64,000 bases of DNA, taken from positions 30,878,001-30,942,000 of the forward strand of contig NC_087245.1 of the NCBI RefSeq assembly GCF_037042905.1, given 5' to 3'. Position 1 is the first letter of the stretch. Every line of letters begins with the position of its first letter. The DNA comes from Lytechinus pictus (lineage: Eukaryota; Echinodermata; Echinoidea; Temnopleuroida; Toxopneustidae). The translations under genes and the position numbers were made by a program. Shown here in pieces: positions 1 through 9,666 of this stretch. The notes under the pieces were generated by a model. That model was not told the DNA's origin. It saw only the letters and a program-made list of their open reading frames with translations, and searched no databases.

Positions 1-1135
1 CCAACCTAAAATATACAAACACAATATGATTAAGAATGCAAATCAACTGAGGGGCATAATTTCATACAAAACACAATGGAAGCGAAAGATAGGATAGCAA
101 AACTTATAGTACAACATTGGAGAAGCAGTGAATTCATGGAGATTTTCGGGGGCTCTTTTGAGGGTTTTGGGGGGAAAATTGCCCCCAGCCCCAATGCATT
201 CCCCCCCCCCCCTGCTGGACATCCAGAGAGCATAGAATATGCACAATCTCAGAAATTCCAGGGCCTTCCTTTCAATTGGTTTGTCATTTACAAACTGTAT
301 TCTATTAGGTGTGGGCTATACATGGCTAAAAAATACTTCTTTTTTTTAATATGGCAACAGTTTTTTTTCTTATTTCCTTGTAATGTTTCTCAACATGAAA
401 CAATAAAAATTTTTGTCTTGGGTGCGAGAAAAAAGTGTGCTGGGCCAAAATTCAAAATGGCCGCCAAACCCCCACCCCCACCCCCAAAAAAAATCACAGT
501 TTTTGACTTTTGGCCACAATATCATTAATTGGTGATGTTTTTCTCTGGTTTTGGTGTCTATTCATATGTTATATGGGGCAGGCGATTTGTTTTTCCTAAA
601 ATCAGTACTTTAAAAAAATAATTTGTAAGTTAAAAGATGATTTAACCTAAATTTTAGGGCCTTTTTTAGCCAAAAATTACGCTCCATCGTCATGTGGTCC
701 TTGGATATTGGACGATATGAGTTTAACAATAGCAAGCAGCGTGATATTGCTTTTATTTCTCTTCTTTGGGTTTTACAGATATTTGCGAAATTATATATCT
801 TATTAAATATAAAAAAATGTCATTTATCCATAGGGGTAATACAGTTTACATGTCCAATGTACTGTACGTATACTGCACTGCATATGTATGTCCATGCATT
901 GACCAGCATGACATGGTATGTATATAAATTATAGAGTCATAGAAATTAGCTTCTGGGGTTTAGAATTAGATGCCTCAGAAATTGAAGATATAAAATGTTT
1001 TGTCTCAGAAATTGAAGACATGTTTTGTCAAATGTACAGGGGATGGAGAGAGGTAAATATCACTAACGATGGATTATAAATAGTCAACCCCACATGATGG
1101 CATTTACACTGTAGCTATTCTGGGCCCTGTTGCAT
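1..1135. other. Intergenic, no gene seen
   Basis: No coding region is supported here. The only long open frame, about 76-528 on +, runs through a C-homopolymer at about 199-212 and the low-complexity run near 470-490. It has no recognisable domain. The sequence is otherwise AT-rich and unremarkable up to the left end of the DNA transposon that starts at 1140. Confidence 0.6.
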
Positions 1136-1139
1136 TAAA
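1136..1139. repeat. Target-site duplication TAAA, left copy
   Basis: TAAA directly precedes the left TIR. The same four bases follow the right TIR at 7190-7193. Confidence 0.75.
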
Positions 1140-1163
1140 GGCCCATTCTCCGATAAAGCGCTA
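1140..1163 (+). repeat. Left terminal inverted repeat of the DNA transposon
   Basis: These 24 bp match the reverse complement of 7166-7189 without mismatch. Weaker similarity continues a few bases inward (ACAATTT against ATATTT). Confidence 0.9.
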
Positions 1164-1340
1164 CAATTTGGATTGGTATAAGTAAAAAATCAACCACATA
1201 GAACTCATTAAAATAACATCTCATTTGAAACTTTAATGCTTGAACAACATGGAACAACAAACTGATGACTTTTAACATGTCAGCTTTTTACAGAAATTCA
1301 ACTGAAACATCACCCTTGAAAATTAGTATTAAACTGGCTA

Positions 1341-2113
1341 ACAGATACGTTACCGCAAGTCCCTCGTACCAAAATTGTCATTTGTAGTGCAAATTTATAC
1401 AGCATACGTCCTATAACTTTTGTTATTGATAACTGCTGACCCCCTGCAAATAACAGGATTGGACACATGAGAAATCTATATGATAAAGACAACTGGAATG
1501 GCTAATTATAAGCTAACATCTTGGTTAAAGTGTTGGAAACAGGATTTATTGCCTTGTGAATTTCAAAACTAACTTTCTTTCGAGTGACTGGTCCAATAAC
1601 ATCGAGAAGGCATATCAAAGTACCATGAAATTAAAACTTTATTGACATAAAACATAATAAACAAAAAAGATGATAGACACAGAACCTTCAGACAAGGTAA
1701 TGACCCTTCAAATAATAACCATGTATGCGGTAACGTATCTGTTTCCAACATCTCTGTATTCAAATTTACCTCTTTATCAAGTTTAAGTCAGAATAAAGAA
1801 TAGAATAATGGAAATTCCTCAATATTTTAACTACTCCTAAAAATGCGACCTTATACCGCGAAGAAAAGATGCCCATATGAAATTATTCTGAAAAGAAAAT
1901 ACATTAATGGGATGCAGACATACTGTCCAAATGTTCGTTTTTATTGTCAGAATTTTGCTGGTTAATTCATATTTCATTTAAGTCATATTTACCAATCAAA
2001 TTAAATGTGTTTATAACTTGAAATTAATATCAATACTAAAATAAAACACAATTTCCATCCTCTGATTGGTAATTGATTTTACTTGAACATTGTGTGCACG
2101 GTAACGTATCTGT
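1341..2113. repeat. Left-end iterons GGTAACGTATCTGT (3 copies)
   Basis: Copies lie at 1341-1355 (reverse orientation), 1728-1742 and 2099-2113 (forward). All three extend to the 15-mer CGGTAACGTATCTGT. They sit 180-950 bp inside the left TIR, in noncoding sequence. Repeated short motifs near the ends, absent from the coding centre, are what transposase-binding subterminal repeats look like. That function is inferred. Confidence 0.8.
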
Positions 2114-3110
2114 TCGTCATTTGAGATAAAAAAATACACAAGTTCCATCAAGTTTTACCTTAAGGCTTGAAGTATTAGGGATATTGTGAATGAAAGAAAC
2201 CAAGTTTACATGTTTACTTTTTAAAGAAGGAATTGAAATATAAGAAAGCGTTGAAATATATCACAAATGTGCGGAAAATATGTCAAAGCTCGTTTAAACT
2301 GAACCACGGTCACATAACACACCTTTCATACGCTATAACTGCTTGGTCTCTAAACGTGTTCTAAAAAATGTAACACTGTTCCAACTATAAACTTATATTG
2401 TGAAAATACGAATTCTTATTTAACATATTCAATAGCTCTAGTATCATAACCTCAACACTCAAACCTCAAAATTGTAAATTTGAATTTTTCACCCTTTATA
2501 ATGGATATCTCCAGTATCAAAGAATCGAAGAAATAAACAGATAAACTACTATAGGCTTAAATATACCTTCACGAAATTCACCAATGATTCACATTTCTAA
2601 TTTAGGAAAGTTAAGAATTTAATAACATGCCACCAACAGACGCAACACTGAATAAACCAAGGGAAATGTTATTTAACATAAAAACTAGTATATGCGCATC
2701 TTAACAAACGGGCCTTAAACTATCAGCATGCAGAGCTTCATTACACTTAGGCCTTAAATTGGTCTCAGTTTTTACTTCATCTGAAGAAATTATATAAAGG
2801 TTAATGTTCAGTATTTTCACTTCTAATAAAGATTTGAAGAAATTTATAACAAAAGGCTAGCCTCTTCTACAGTATGTGAATATTCAATTAATTTTAGTCT
2901 AAATAATTTCACGTTTCCTGCAATAAAGCGTTTATGTATAAACAGTGCATACAGTAGGTGATCTGTGTAGGTCCGAATCGTTGCATGTTGATTCTAGTTC
3001 AAATGATAAATACTGTTCAAAAGTCAAGCGAGGCAAACAGAGGAAATAATTTTTTTTGTAAGTCTAAAGCAATGAAAACCAGAACTGTATTATGTGAAAT
3101 TCACAAATAT

Positions 3111-5615
3111 TTAGTGCTTCTTTTCCATATTCTGAATGAGATCCAGTGTTTCGCTTGGTATCTGAAAAAACCGCTCAGATTTTCCGATAGGAGTTGGAGG
3201 AGCTATTTTGAGGACTACATCCTTTAAGGGGATCCAAATCTCATCACATGGATGTGGCCACTTGAAGCTGGTACCTTGTTTAGATTGTACAGCAACCATG
3301 AAAGTCATCTGTGCATCCTGATCCTTTTCATCGACTTTAAGAACTCTAGCAACGTACCATTCGTTTGCGTACATTGCAGCTACAAACTCTCCTGCTGCCA
3401 CAGAGATACACTGATTGTCATTTGAAGTTGATGCCTCGTTTCTTTCATCCATGGTCATCGTTGGAGCTGATTCATTGTCACTGTCATTGGCGGTCATGAT
3501 TGGATCGTTGGAGGTCTGTGCTTTGGGTTTGAGTGTTCGCTTAACCCATCCTTCACATCTCCGGTTACCCTCAAGGCACTGAATACAGAAGCAGGACACA
3601 TTTCGTACAAGAATGGAATTGATGTCAGCAGGGACTACAGAATGCACTTTCATTGTCCCAGGTACTGCTTGGCAGTCGAATGAAGACATGATTTTTGATG
3701 CATCATTGTATTCATCCCTCGAATACATGACGTAGGTTATTTCTTTTTGGTTGTCGGCAGCCCATTTGAAGAAATCTGTGGCATCCTGGATAATGACTTT
3801 ACCTTGTTTAACAGCATCTGATGCCTGACGCTTAGCTGTTCCTCCGATGCCATCGCATACTCCTTTCCCATGGCCACATTCAAAATAGTTCCAGGTAGCC
3901 TCTACCTTAAACATCTCTCGATGCTTACAGATTGTCCTGAAGATAAACCTATTCCTGTACTGGGAGCTCGGACTGTCAGTCCAATAATGGACCTTTGTCA
4001 GTTGTGGGATATGTTCTCTAAGGAGAGGAACTAACTTGAGAAGTATGGCAACAACAGTTCTGGCATTGTGTTCACTGACGTCAGATACAAATACAAAGCT
4101 TTTGTGCTGCAGCTGATTTCCGTTGCCTTTGTAGTAAACAACAACTGGGTGGAGACTTACGCTTGTACTGTTCCAGTACGCACTTTGAATTTCATCTGCG
4201 TTTTGGCACACAAAATTTTCCGAGAAGTCCATTTGGACAACTGCCTGATTCTGTGGGAGATTGGACTTTAGCTCGGACAAAGCATGGAACTGTTGTCTTA
4301 TCCTATCTACATGCGCCAGGAAGGATGTGTATTCTCTTGTCATCATTTCTATGAAGTCGTCTCTACTCTTATTTTCCTTCTCTATTCTCATTTTCTTTCT
4401 TCCACTGACATCTACTTTCTTCCAGATTTCATATTCGAGTTCAGTTGATTCATCTAGCTGTGATATCATTTCCTTCATTTTTTCAACTTTGACTGTCTTG
4501 CTGGTTGATTCTGGATTGACCGAAACATCAAGACCCAGTGAATTGAGACATTTGAGTTTGAATGCCATGTTCTGGTGAATTGTACAGAGACACGTACTTC
4601 GAGAAAGAAATGAAGTCAACTTAACATGAGCTGGTCTCAGCTTTGCAAACTTTGAGAAAGAAATTTTGGTTTCAGGGTGATCAGAATGAAACTTTGCATA
4701 GATATTGCTCAAGTAATCTGTGAGGATACGATTTTGAGACTTCTGATGATTCTCATTGGTTGTTGCATCTTTTTTTCCTGGCATACATCGGCTGATATCA
4801 TCTCTTTGAAAGTAGGAGACGACTGTCTCTTTGATTTGTTGTCTTATTGCTGCATTCCTTGGACGTCGCTGGTCTGTGTTCAGTAATGTGCCATGTCTAA
4901 TGCCGGTGTTTCTGTGAATCAAAGCCAAGCATCTGTACTTCTTGAGAACTTTTCCGGATGCTACGACATTTCTAAATTCTCGTTTCTTGTTTTGGTTTGA
5001 CGCGTTGCTGTATGACTGCTTAATGTGGTAAGCAATTACATTTGCAAATTGAAGCTTTCTCCGAATACGTCCAGGTAAAGATTTGGTTCCCAGGTTTGCC
5101 TGTCTAAGTTCTTCCTTTGTTTTGCTTCTTGGTGTCATAGATTCAATGGTTTTATCAGAAGATTTGTTCTGCTTCTTAACAAGCCTCTCGTAACGTTTCT
5201 GTACTCTTTTCAGGTTCCTTTGTAGCAGGACATTCTGCGATGTCAACTCTTCTATGGATCTATTGGCCCGTTTTAGTGCCCTTGATCTTCTTTTCTTTTT
5301 ATCTGTCTTAGGAAAGGGAAGTTGGACTACAAGTTTATTCGATTCAGAAGATCTAGACCTGCTTTTGCTAGATGTCAGGATGACAAGGTTAGGAGACACC
5401 GGGGAGGTAGCAACATTAGCCTTTCTCCTAGTCCTATAAGCTTTGCAGTGCTCACGACTCCTTTTCCTTCGTTCCTTTAAGGCTGACTGGTTCAACTGTG
5501 AAGCAGGAACACGATAGTATGCTTGTCGTTTCCTCTCTTTTTCAAGGAATTTGGGGTCTCTTTTCTTCTTCCTCTCTCTATAGGCCCTCTGGATTTCGGC
5601 TCTCGTTTTCCCCAT
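3111..5615 (-). CDS. Transposase-like protein, 834 aa, single exon
   Basis: This uninterrupted ORF is the only gene inside the TIR-bounded element and is presumably its transposase. Residues 1-65 are strongly basic and of low complexity (repeated R/K/E with AYRERKKKRDP). About 105-150 looks like a basic coiled coil. The centre carries DDE-like acidic blocks: MDFSENF with Asp463, YWTDSPSSQYRNR with Asp547, and GHGKGVCDGIGG with His582, Cys587 and Asp588. A cysteine-rich stretch (CFCIQCLEGNRRC) follows at about 690. Residues about 735-805 (GEFVAAMYANEWYVARVL onward) resemble an SH3- or Tudor-like barrel. I know similar uncharacterised proteins in marine invertebrates but cannot name the superfamily. 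The catalytic assignment is inference from motif spacing and from its position between TIRs. Confidence 0.8.
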   Translation of the reverse strand: MGKTRAEIQRAYRERKKKRDPKFLEKERKRQAYYRVPASQLNQSALKERRKRSREHCKAYRTRRKANVATSPVSPNLVILTSSKSRSRSSESNKLVVQLPFPKTDKKKRRSRALKRANRSIEELTSQNVLLQRNLKRVQKRYERLVKKQNKSSDKTIESMTPRSKTKEELRQANLGTKSLPGRIRRKLQFANVIAYHIKQSYSNASNQNKKREFRNVVASGKVLKKYRCLALIHRNTGIRHGTLLNTDQRRPRNAAIRQQIKETVVSYFQRDDISRCMPGKKDATTNENHQKSQNRILTDYLSNIYAKFHSDHPETKISFSKFAKLRPAHVKLTSFLSRSTCLCTIHQNMAFKLKCLNSLGLDVSVNPESTSKTVKVEKMKEMISQLDESTELEYEIWKKVDVSGRKKMRIEKENKSRDDFIEMMTREYTSFLAHVDRIRQQFHALSELKSNLPQNQAVVQMDFSENFVCQNADEIQSAYWNSTSVSLHPVVVYYKGNGNQLQHKSFVFVSDVSEHNARTVVAILLKLVPLLREHIPQLTKVHYWTDSPSSQYRNRFIFRTICKHREMFKVEATWNYFECGHGKGVCDGIGGTAKRQASDAVKQGKVIIQDATDFFKWAADNQKEITYVMYSRDEYNDASKIMSSFDCQAVPGTMKVHSVVPADINSILVRNVSCFCIQCLEGNRRCEGWVKRTLKPKAQTSNDPIMTANDSDNESAPTMTMDERNEASTSNDNQCISVAAGEFVAAMYANEWYVARVLKVDEKDQDAQMTFMVAVQSKQGTSFKWPHPCDEIWIPLKDVVLKIAPPTPIGKSERFFQIPSETLDLIQNMEKKH

Positions 5616-6007
5616 CTAAAAATAAATTGGAAACTATAGTGTGTAAAAGTAGTTTGCTAAGGGCATAGGGTGTGTAGGTGTGTGCGTGGGTAAATGTGTG
5701 GGTGTGGGTGTGTACGTGTGTTTGGCATGGCCGGTTTTGGGGGTGTCAGTGTGTATTGCAATTCAATTATAAAGCATGTCAGTAAATAAATACTTGTATG
5801 AAACTAGTATCAGACTGAAATTAAATACCATTGATTTATTACGTTTCGTAAAATAGTCAAGTATATTGCATAAAAATAAACATTTTTATCTGTAATAATT
5901 GTTAATATGAACTTATAATTGCAGAATGTTGAAAACTAAAGTGTTAATATATCTCATCTTCATATCGCGGCATGCAAAATGACAGGAAATGCACAAACAC
6001 TTATGCG

Positions 6008-6792
6008 ACAGATACGTTACCACACTGAACAGATACGTTACCGGTATTAAGTTGTGGATAAGTTAGTGTGCCCACGGTCTACACGTAAAGGGCTGTGTGT
6101 ATATCATCGTATACAAATGGAACTTCTCACATCAAATCATTTATATATGTAAAGATATCTAATTTCTATTTAATTATTTTACATAGAGACTAAATATAAA
6201 ATGAAAACAATTCAGAAATTATCTTTGAATTTACTTACCGTATGTCATGTATGTGCTTGCAGAAAATAGACAGAAAACAGCTTAGATGCTAGAAAATAAA
6301 GCCCCAGAAATACCACGTGTCGAAATGAAAAATCACGTGTTCAAGCTCCTGCGTTTTCTCATTGTTGCGCGTAGGACTTGCTTGCGCGTGCAAAGGTGGA
6401 AAATTCTTGGTAACGTATATGTCGTCACGTATCTGGTAGTCGTTTTATTCTTTGTGGATTTCAAAGAGTAATATATATATTTAGGCAACTACTCTCGTAT
6501 CACGATTTCATCAACTGGTAATTGAAACATTTTTATAGGAATCATTTGTTGTTATTCATTATCACTTTGATATTTATGGAAAGTATGGGTAACGTATCTG
6601 TCGTAAGAGAAACGCTCCACAGGCCTTTTTGGAAAAGATGCCCCTTTCTTTAAATAATAAAAGAAAGAGAACTGGAGTTGCTTCCTGTATTATGACCATT
6701 AAATTATCATAATTTATTTCGTATAAACAGTTATTTTGATCAAGTAATAGCCTGTTTTAAAAAGAGTTTAAGAAAAATGGTAACGTATCTGT
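6008..6792. repeat. Right-end iterons GGTAACGTATCTGT (4 copies plus 2 variants)
   Basis: Copies lie at 6008-6021 and 6029-6043 (reverse orientation, only 7 bp apart), 6588-6601 and 6779-6792 (forward). Diverged forms are at 6409-6422 (GGTAACGTATATGT) and 6424-6436 (GTCACGTATCTGG). They occupy the noncoding part between the transposase start and the right TIR. More copies and tighter spacing than at the left end give the element an asymmetric layout. Confidence 0.8.
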
Positions 6793-7165
6793 TCAGTTTT
6801 TGGCGACAGACCATCAGACGGCTGATAACAAAAAATGTTAAAATGTAGTTATGTATAACTGTGTTATAATTTTATACATTAGCGTGGACTAATGAAAAAT
6901 ATTAGTAATCATTGAGTTAATGCCTCTCTGTAGTCATGAGGAGCATAAAAGTTGATCTTCATCGTGCTGGCGACATGGGGTTTTTGGAGGTTACCCTTCA
7001 TTCAGAGTTGTGTGATGTGATACTGCTTTTACTTTAGTGGAAAGTGTCAACCAGTTTTAAGACATGACACCTCAGGGTTAAGTTGACATTGATAGATATT
7101 CGTAATGGATACAAAAAGGAATAGAAACACGCCCATATATGCTGGCGACAAGATTCTCAGAAATA

Positions 7166-7189
7166 TAGCGCTTTATCGGAGAATGGGCC
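7166..7189 (-). repeat. Right terminal inverted repeat of the DNA transposon
   Basis: Exact reverse complement of 1140-1163, immediately followed by TAAA at 7190-7193, which repeats the four bases before the left end. Confidence 0.9.
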
Positions 7190-7193
7190 TAAA

Positions 7194-7555
7194 CTTACCA
7201 TGGTTACTTTGACATCCAATAGTAACTTGCAAGGAATCCTTGATTCTTATTGGCTGTTGATCAGCATTACCATGGTAAGACCCTATAAACATAGGGTTAG
7301 ACACCAAAACCAGGTAAAAAAAGAAACCTCCAAATGAAGGAGATATGGCTAAAAAAAGTGATGTACATGATGTTTATGCGCAATTTATATTACATCGGGT
7401 CACATGTACATCAGCTGACAAGCAATCAAATTCTCAATTCACAACCTAATTCTAAATGACAGGATAGATTATATACATGTACAGGCCTTGTTATATGTCA
7501 CGGTGGTCAATGCATGGATATATGCAGTACATGTACTTTAATATGTAAAGATGGA
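7194..7555. other. Spacer right of the DNA transposon
   Basis: About 360 bp with no coding potential. It begins with the transposon's right-hand TAAA duplication and ends at the tRNA-like SINE head. Confidence 0.5.
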
Positions 7556-7735
7556 GGTGGTGTGGCAGAGAGGTCTAAGGCGCCTGACTCAAAGTCAGGG
7601 GTTCGATCCCCGGCCACAGCACCTATGCCCGTGAGCAAGGCATCTAATCGACAGTGCTCTTTTATCCTGCATTCAAATAAATGGAAATGCTATATAGATG
7701 CATCTTGTTAACTAGGTGTGCACACACTGTGCAAG
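7556..7735 (+). repeat. SINE with tRNA-Leu(CAA)-like head
   Basis: 7556-7623 folds as a tRNA-like cloverleaf. Ends GGTGGTGTGG and CCACAGCACC pair over about ten bases. The anticodon arm CCTGA/TCAGG encloses a loop with CAA (leucine), and the T arm is GGGGTTCGATCCCC. There is no long variable arm, which a functional tRNA-Leu needs. It runs straight into a non-tRNA tail (GAGCAAGGCATCTAATCG onward), so I call it a SINE rather than a tRNA gene. The 3' limit near 7735 is approximate. Confidence 0.6.
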
Positions 7736-7762
7736 AAACTGGGGCCAGTCCAACGGTCCCAG

Positions 7763-8157
7763 ACCAGTAAAATTTGCTGTCCGGCCAGTAAATTTTCAGA
7801 ATTAGCCAGATTTACTGGTCCGACATGACCAGTAAAATATATCAAACTGATAGTGATACAATTGATATTTCTCTTCTATTGTAAATTATAAAAATGTCTC
7901 TGGCATCTTAAAAAAAATGGCTCTCCAAAATTGAGCAATGGCTTATGGTGTGTGTGTGTGTAGGCCTACTGTTTTTTTTTCAAGGGGGGGGGGGGGGGCA
8001 ATAAAAAAAAAGCAAATAAAAGACAGCACAATAAACTCAGGTCTTTTTTATGTTTTTTCTTTATTTTGGGGACCAGTAAATTTTAGGTTGGGACTACTAA
8101 AAAAATGGAAAAACTGGGTTTTTTTACTGGTCCGACATGAACAGGTTGGACCAGTAG
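7763..8157. repeat. Cluster of ACCAGTAAA / TTTACTGGT motifs
   Basis: The motif occurs at 7763-7771, 7783-7792 (GGCCAGTAAA), 7811-7819 (reverse), 7828-7836, 8082-8090, 8123-8131 (reverse) and, diverged, at about 8150. Both reverse copies extend to TTTACTGGTCCGACATG. A G-homopolymer near 7984-7998 interrupts the region. It resembles the iteron clusters elsewhere in the window, but no terminal repeats could be fixed. Confidence 0.55.
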
Positions 8158-8174
8158 TAACAAAGCGTTAGTGT

Positions 8175-9308
8175 GGAGCCCTTGGCACACACATGAAAAT
8201 GTCCATAATTAGAGCGTGGTAATGATGAGGAAGGAACACATTACCATTCAATATCAGGTACTACAATTGGGTCACTTTACATTGCTCTCCCCCCCCCCCC
8301 ATTTCCTGTAGTGTGCAATGTACAATGTAAGCTCCAGGGCTTTAGGCTGTCAAATGTAACATTCAGTATTAAATCCAATATGGCAATATCCTGAAATAGT
8401 TGGCCATTTTATAATCAAAGGGTTAATATACAGTGTACAATGTATTTAGCATACATGTACACACTTCTGTATGCAGATATACATTGTACCCCAAATCAAC
8501 ATCCCGATCACATTTGAAGATTTATCTGCCAGATGGAACGGGGGAGAGAGGAGAAATAGAAGAGTACATGTATCTCATGATAATGAAGATAGTGATAAAG
8601 ATTTTGATTGATTGATTTATTGATTGACAGGGTTGGCAATTTTTTTCTATAGTTTTTTTTTAATTAAATAAAATCAGATTTACTTTATTTAAATCAGATT
8701 TTTTTTACTTAATTCAGATTAATTTTTAAACAAAAAATTTCAAAACAATGTGCAAACACCTAAAATATAATCCTTCACCCAGACACAAACTTTGAAATAA
8801 TAGATTTCAATACTAATATCATTCTTAGCTTTTTATTTCATCATCAAATCAAGTCAAACTAGAATTTATAGAAAATATCATTATCAACGTCATGAAGACG
8901 CTGACAATTTCTGCTGTTTCGGCGTCCTCTGATGTAGGGAGCTCCTACTGACTGGTTCAATCCAAATTGATGAACTGTCTTGGTACAGTTAATGCTGCAT
9001 AGTTGGTGTTCCTATTCAAAGCTCTTAACATGGAATGAGGATCAGTTTCTTTGGAAGAATTCCATGACTCTGAGACTCATATTCTCCAAAGAGAAGCATT
9101 TTCTTATTTTCAAGCCATGGACTGAAGATCATATGTTAAAGAAGACTGCATTTATTTTTTGTTTGTTCAAACCTCCTTTGTTCTTTGAGCCATACATGTA
9201 GACTGACTGTTTCAAAGCATTGACTTGCAAAGCTCTGACCGATTGGAAAAAAAATTGCAATTTGATCTGAATGATTTCTTTAACTTTAACGTTAAACCTA
9301 AATATAAT
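8175..9308. other. Intergenic, no gene seen
   Basis: AT-rich sequence with a C-run near 8288-8300, a TGATTGATTGATT tract at about 8604-8628 and TTT/AAA-rich DNA at 8640-8740. No open frame here shows a recognisable domain on either strand. Confidence 0.5.
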
Positions 9309-9666
9309 TTTTTATTGATTTATTTATTGATATATTCATATTCCACAATCATCAAAGTACATTTATAATAAATCATTTTAACACTGAAAAAAATGCATAA
9401 CACACAGGATTGAAACGTAGCAATGAAATGAAAAAAGTGGAGGGGCCTACTAAAAAGCAAAGCTTGTAAAATGTAGACCCCCTATCAAAATTTTATACAA
9501 GGGTAATATGATATAAGTAGAGTAAAATAATCAGCAAAATTCTATAAAATTATATATAAACACTGTAACACAAATGTATTTACACTATATACAAAATTAA
9601 ATATTGACTTTAAAATAATCAATACTACCGTGGGTAAGTATGAGGTTCACAAAATATTTGATTGAA

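Larger units (their letters stand above)
1140..7189 (-). mobile_element. Complete 6.05-kb DNA transposon with transposase and subterminal iterons
   Basis: The ends are perfect 24-bp terminal inverted repeats at 1140-1163 and 7166-7189, beginning GGCCCATTCTCCGATAAAGC. They are bracketed by a 4-bp direct repeat TAAA at 1136-1139 and 7190-7193, as a target-site duplication would be. Inside is one long intact ORF on - (3111-5615) with transposase-like motifs. Copies of GGTAACGTATCTGT lie only in the noncoding flanks: three at the left end and four close copies plus two variants at the right end. Intact TIRs, a matching duplication and an uninterrupted ORF suggest a recent insertion. A 4-bp duplication is reported for the Sola group among others, but I cannot assign the superfamily by reading. 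Confidence 0.88.

Noticed and set aside
76-528. 150-codon open frame at the left edge
   Set aside because: It runs through C-homopolymers and low-complexity DNA, has no domain and no splice context.
1151-1163. Common origin of the transposon TIR (GATAAAGCGCTA) and the SINE tail at about 32630 (GATAAAGCGCTATATAAATG)
   Set aside because: Only 12 bases match and flanks are unrelated; the TIR is independently supported by its partner and the TAAA duplication.
7556-7623. Functional tRNA-Leu gene
   Set aside because: It lacks the long variable arm and runs into a SINE-like tail.
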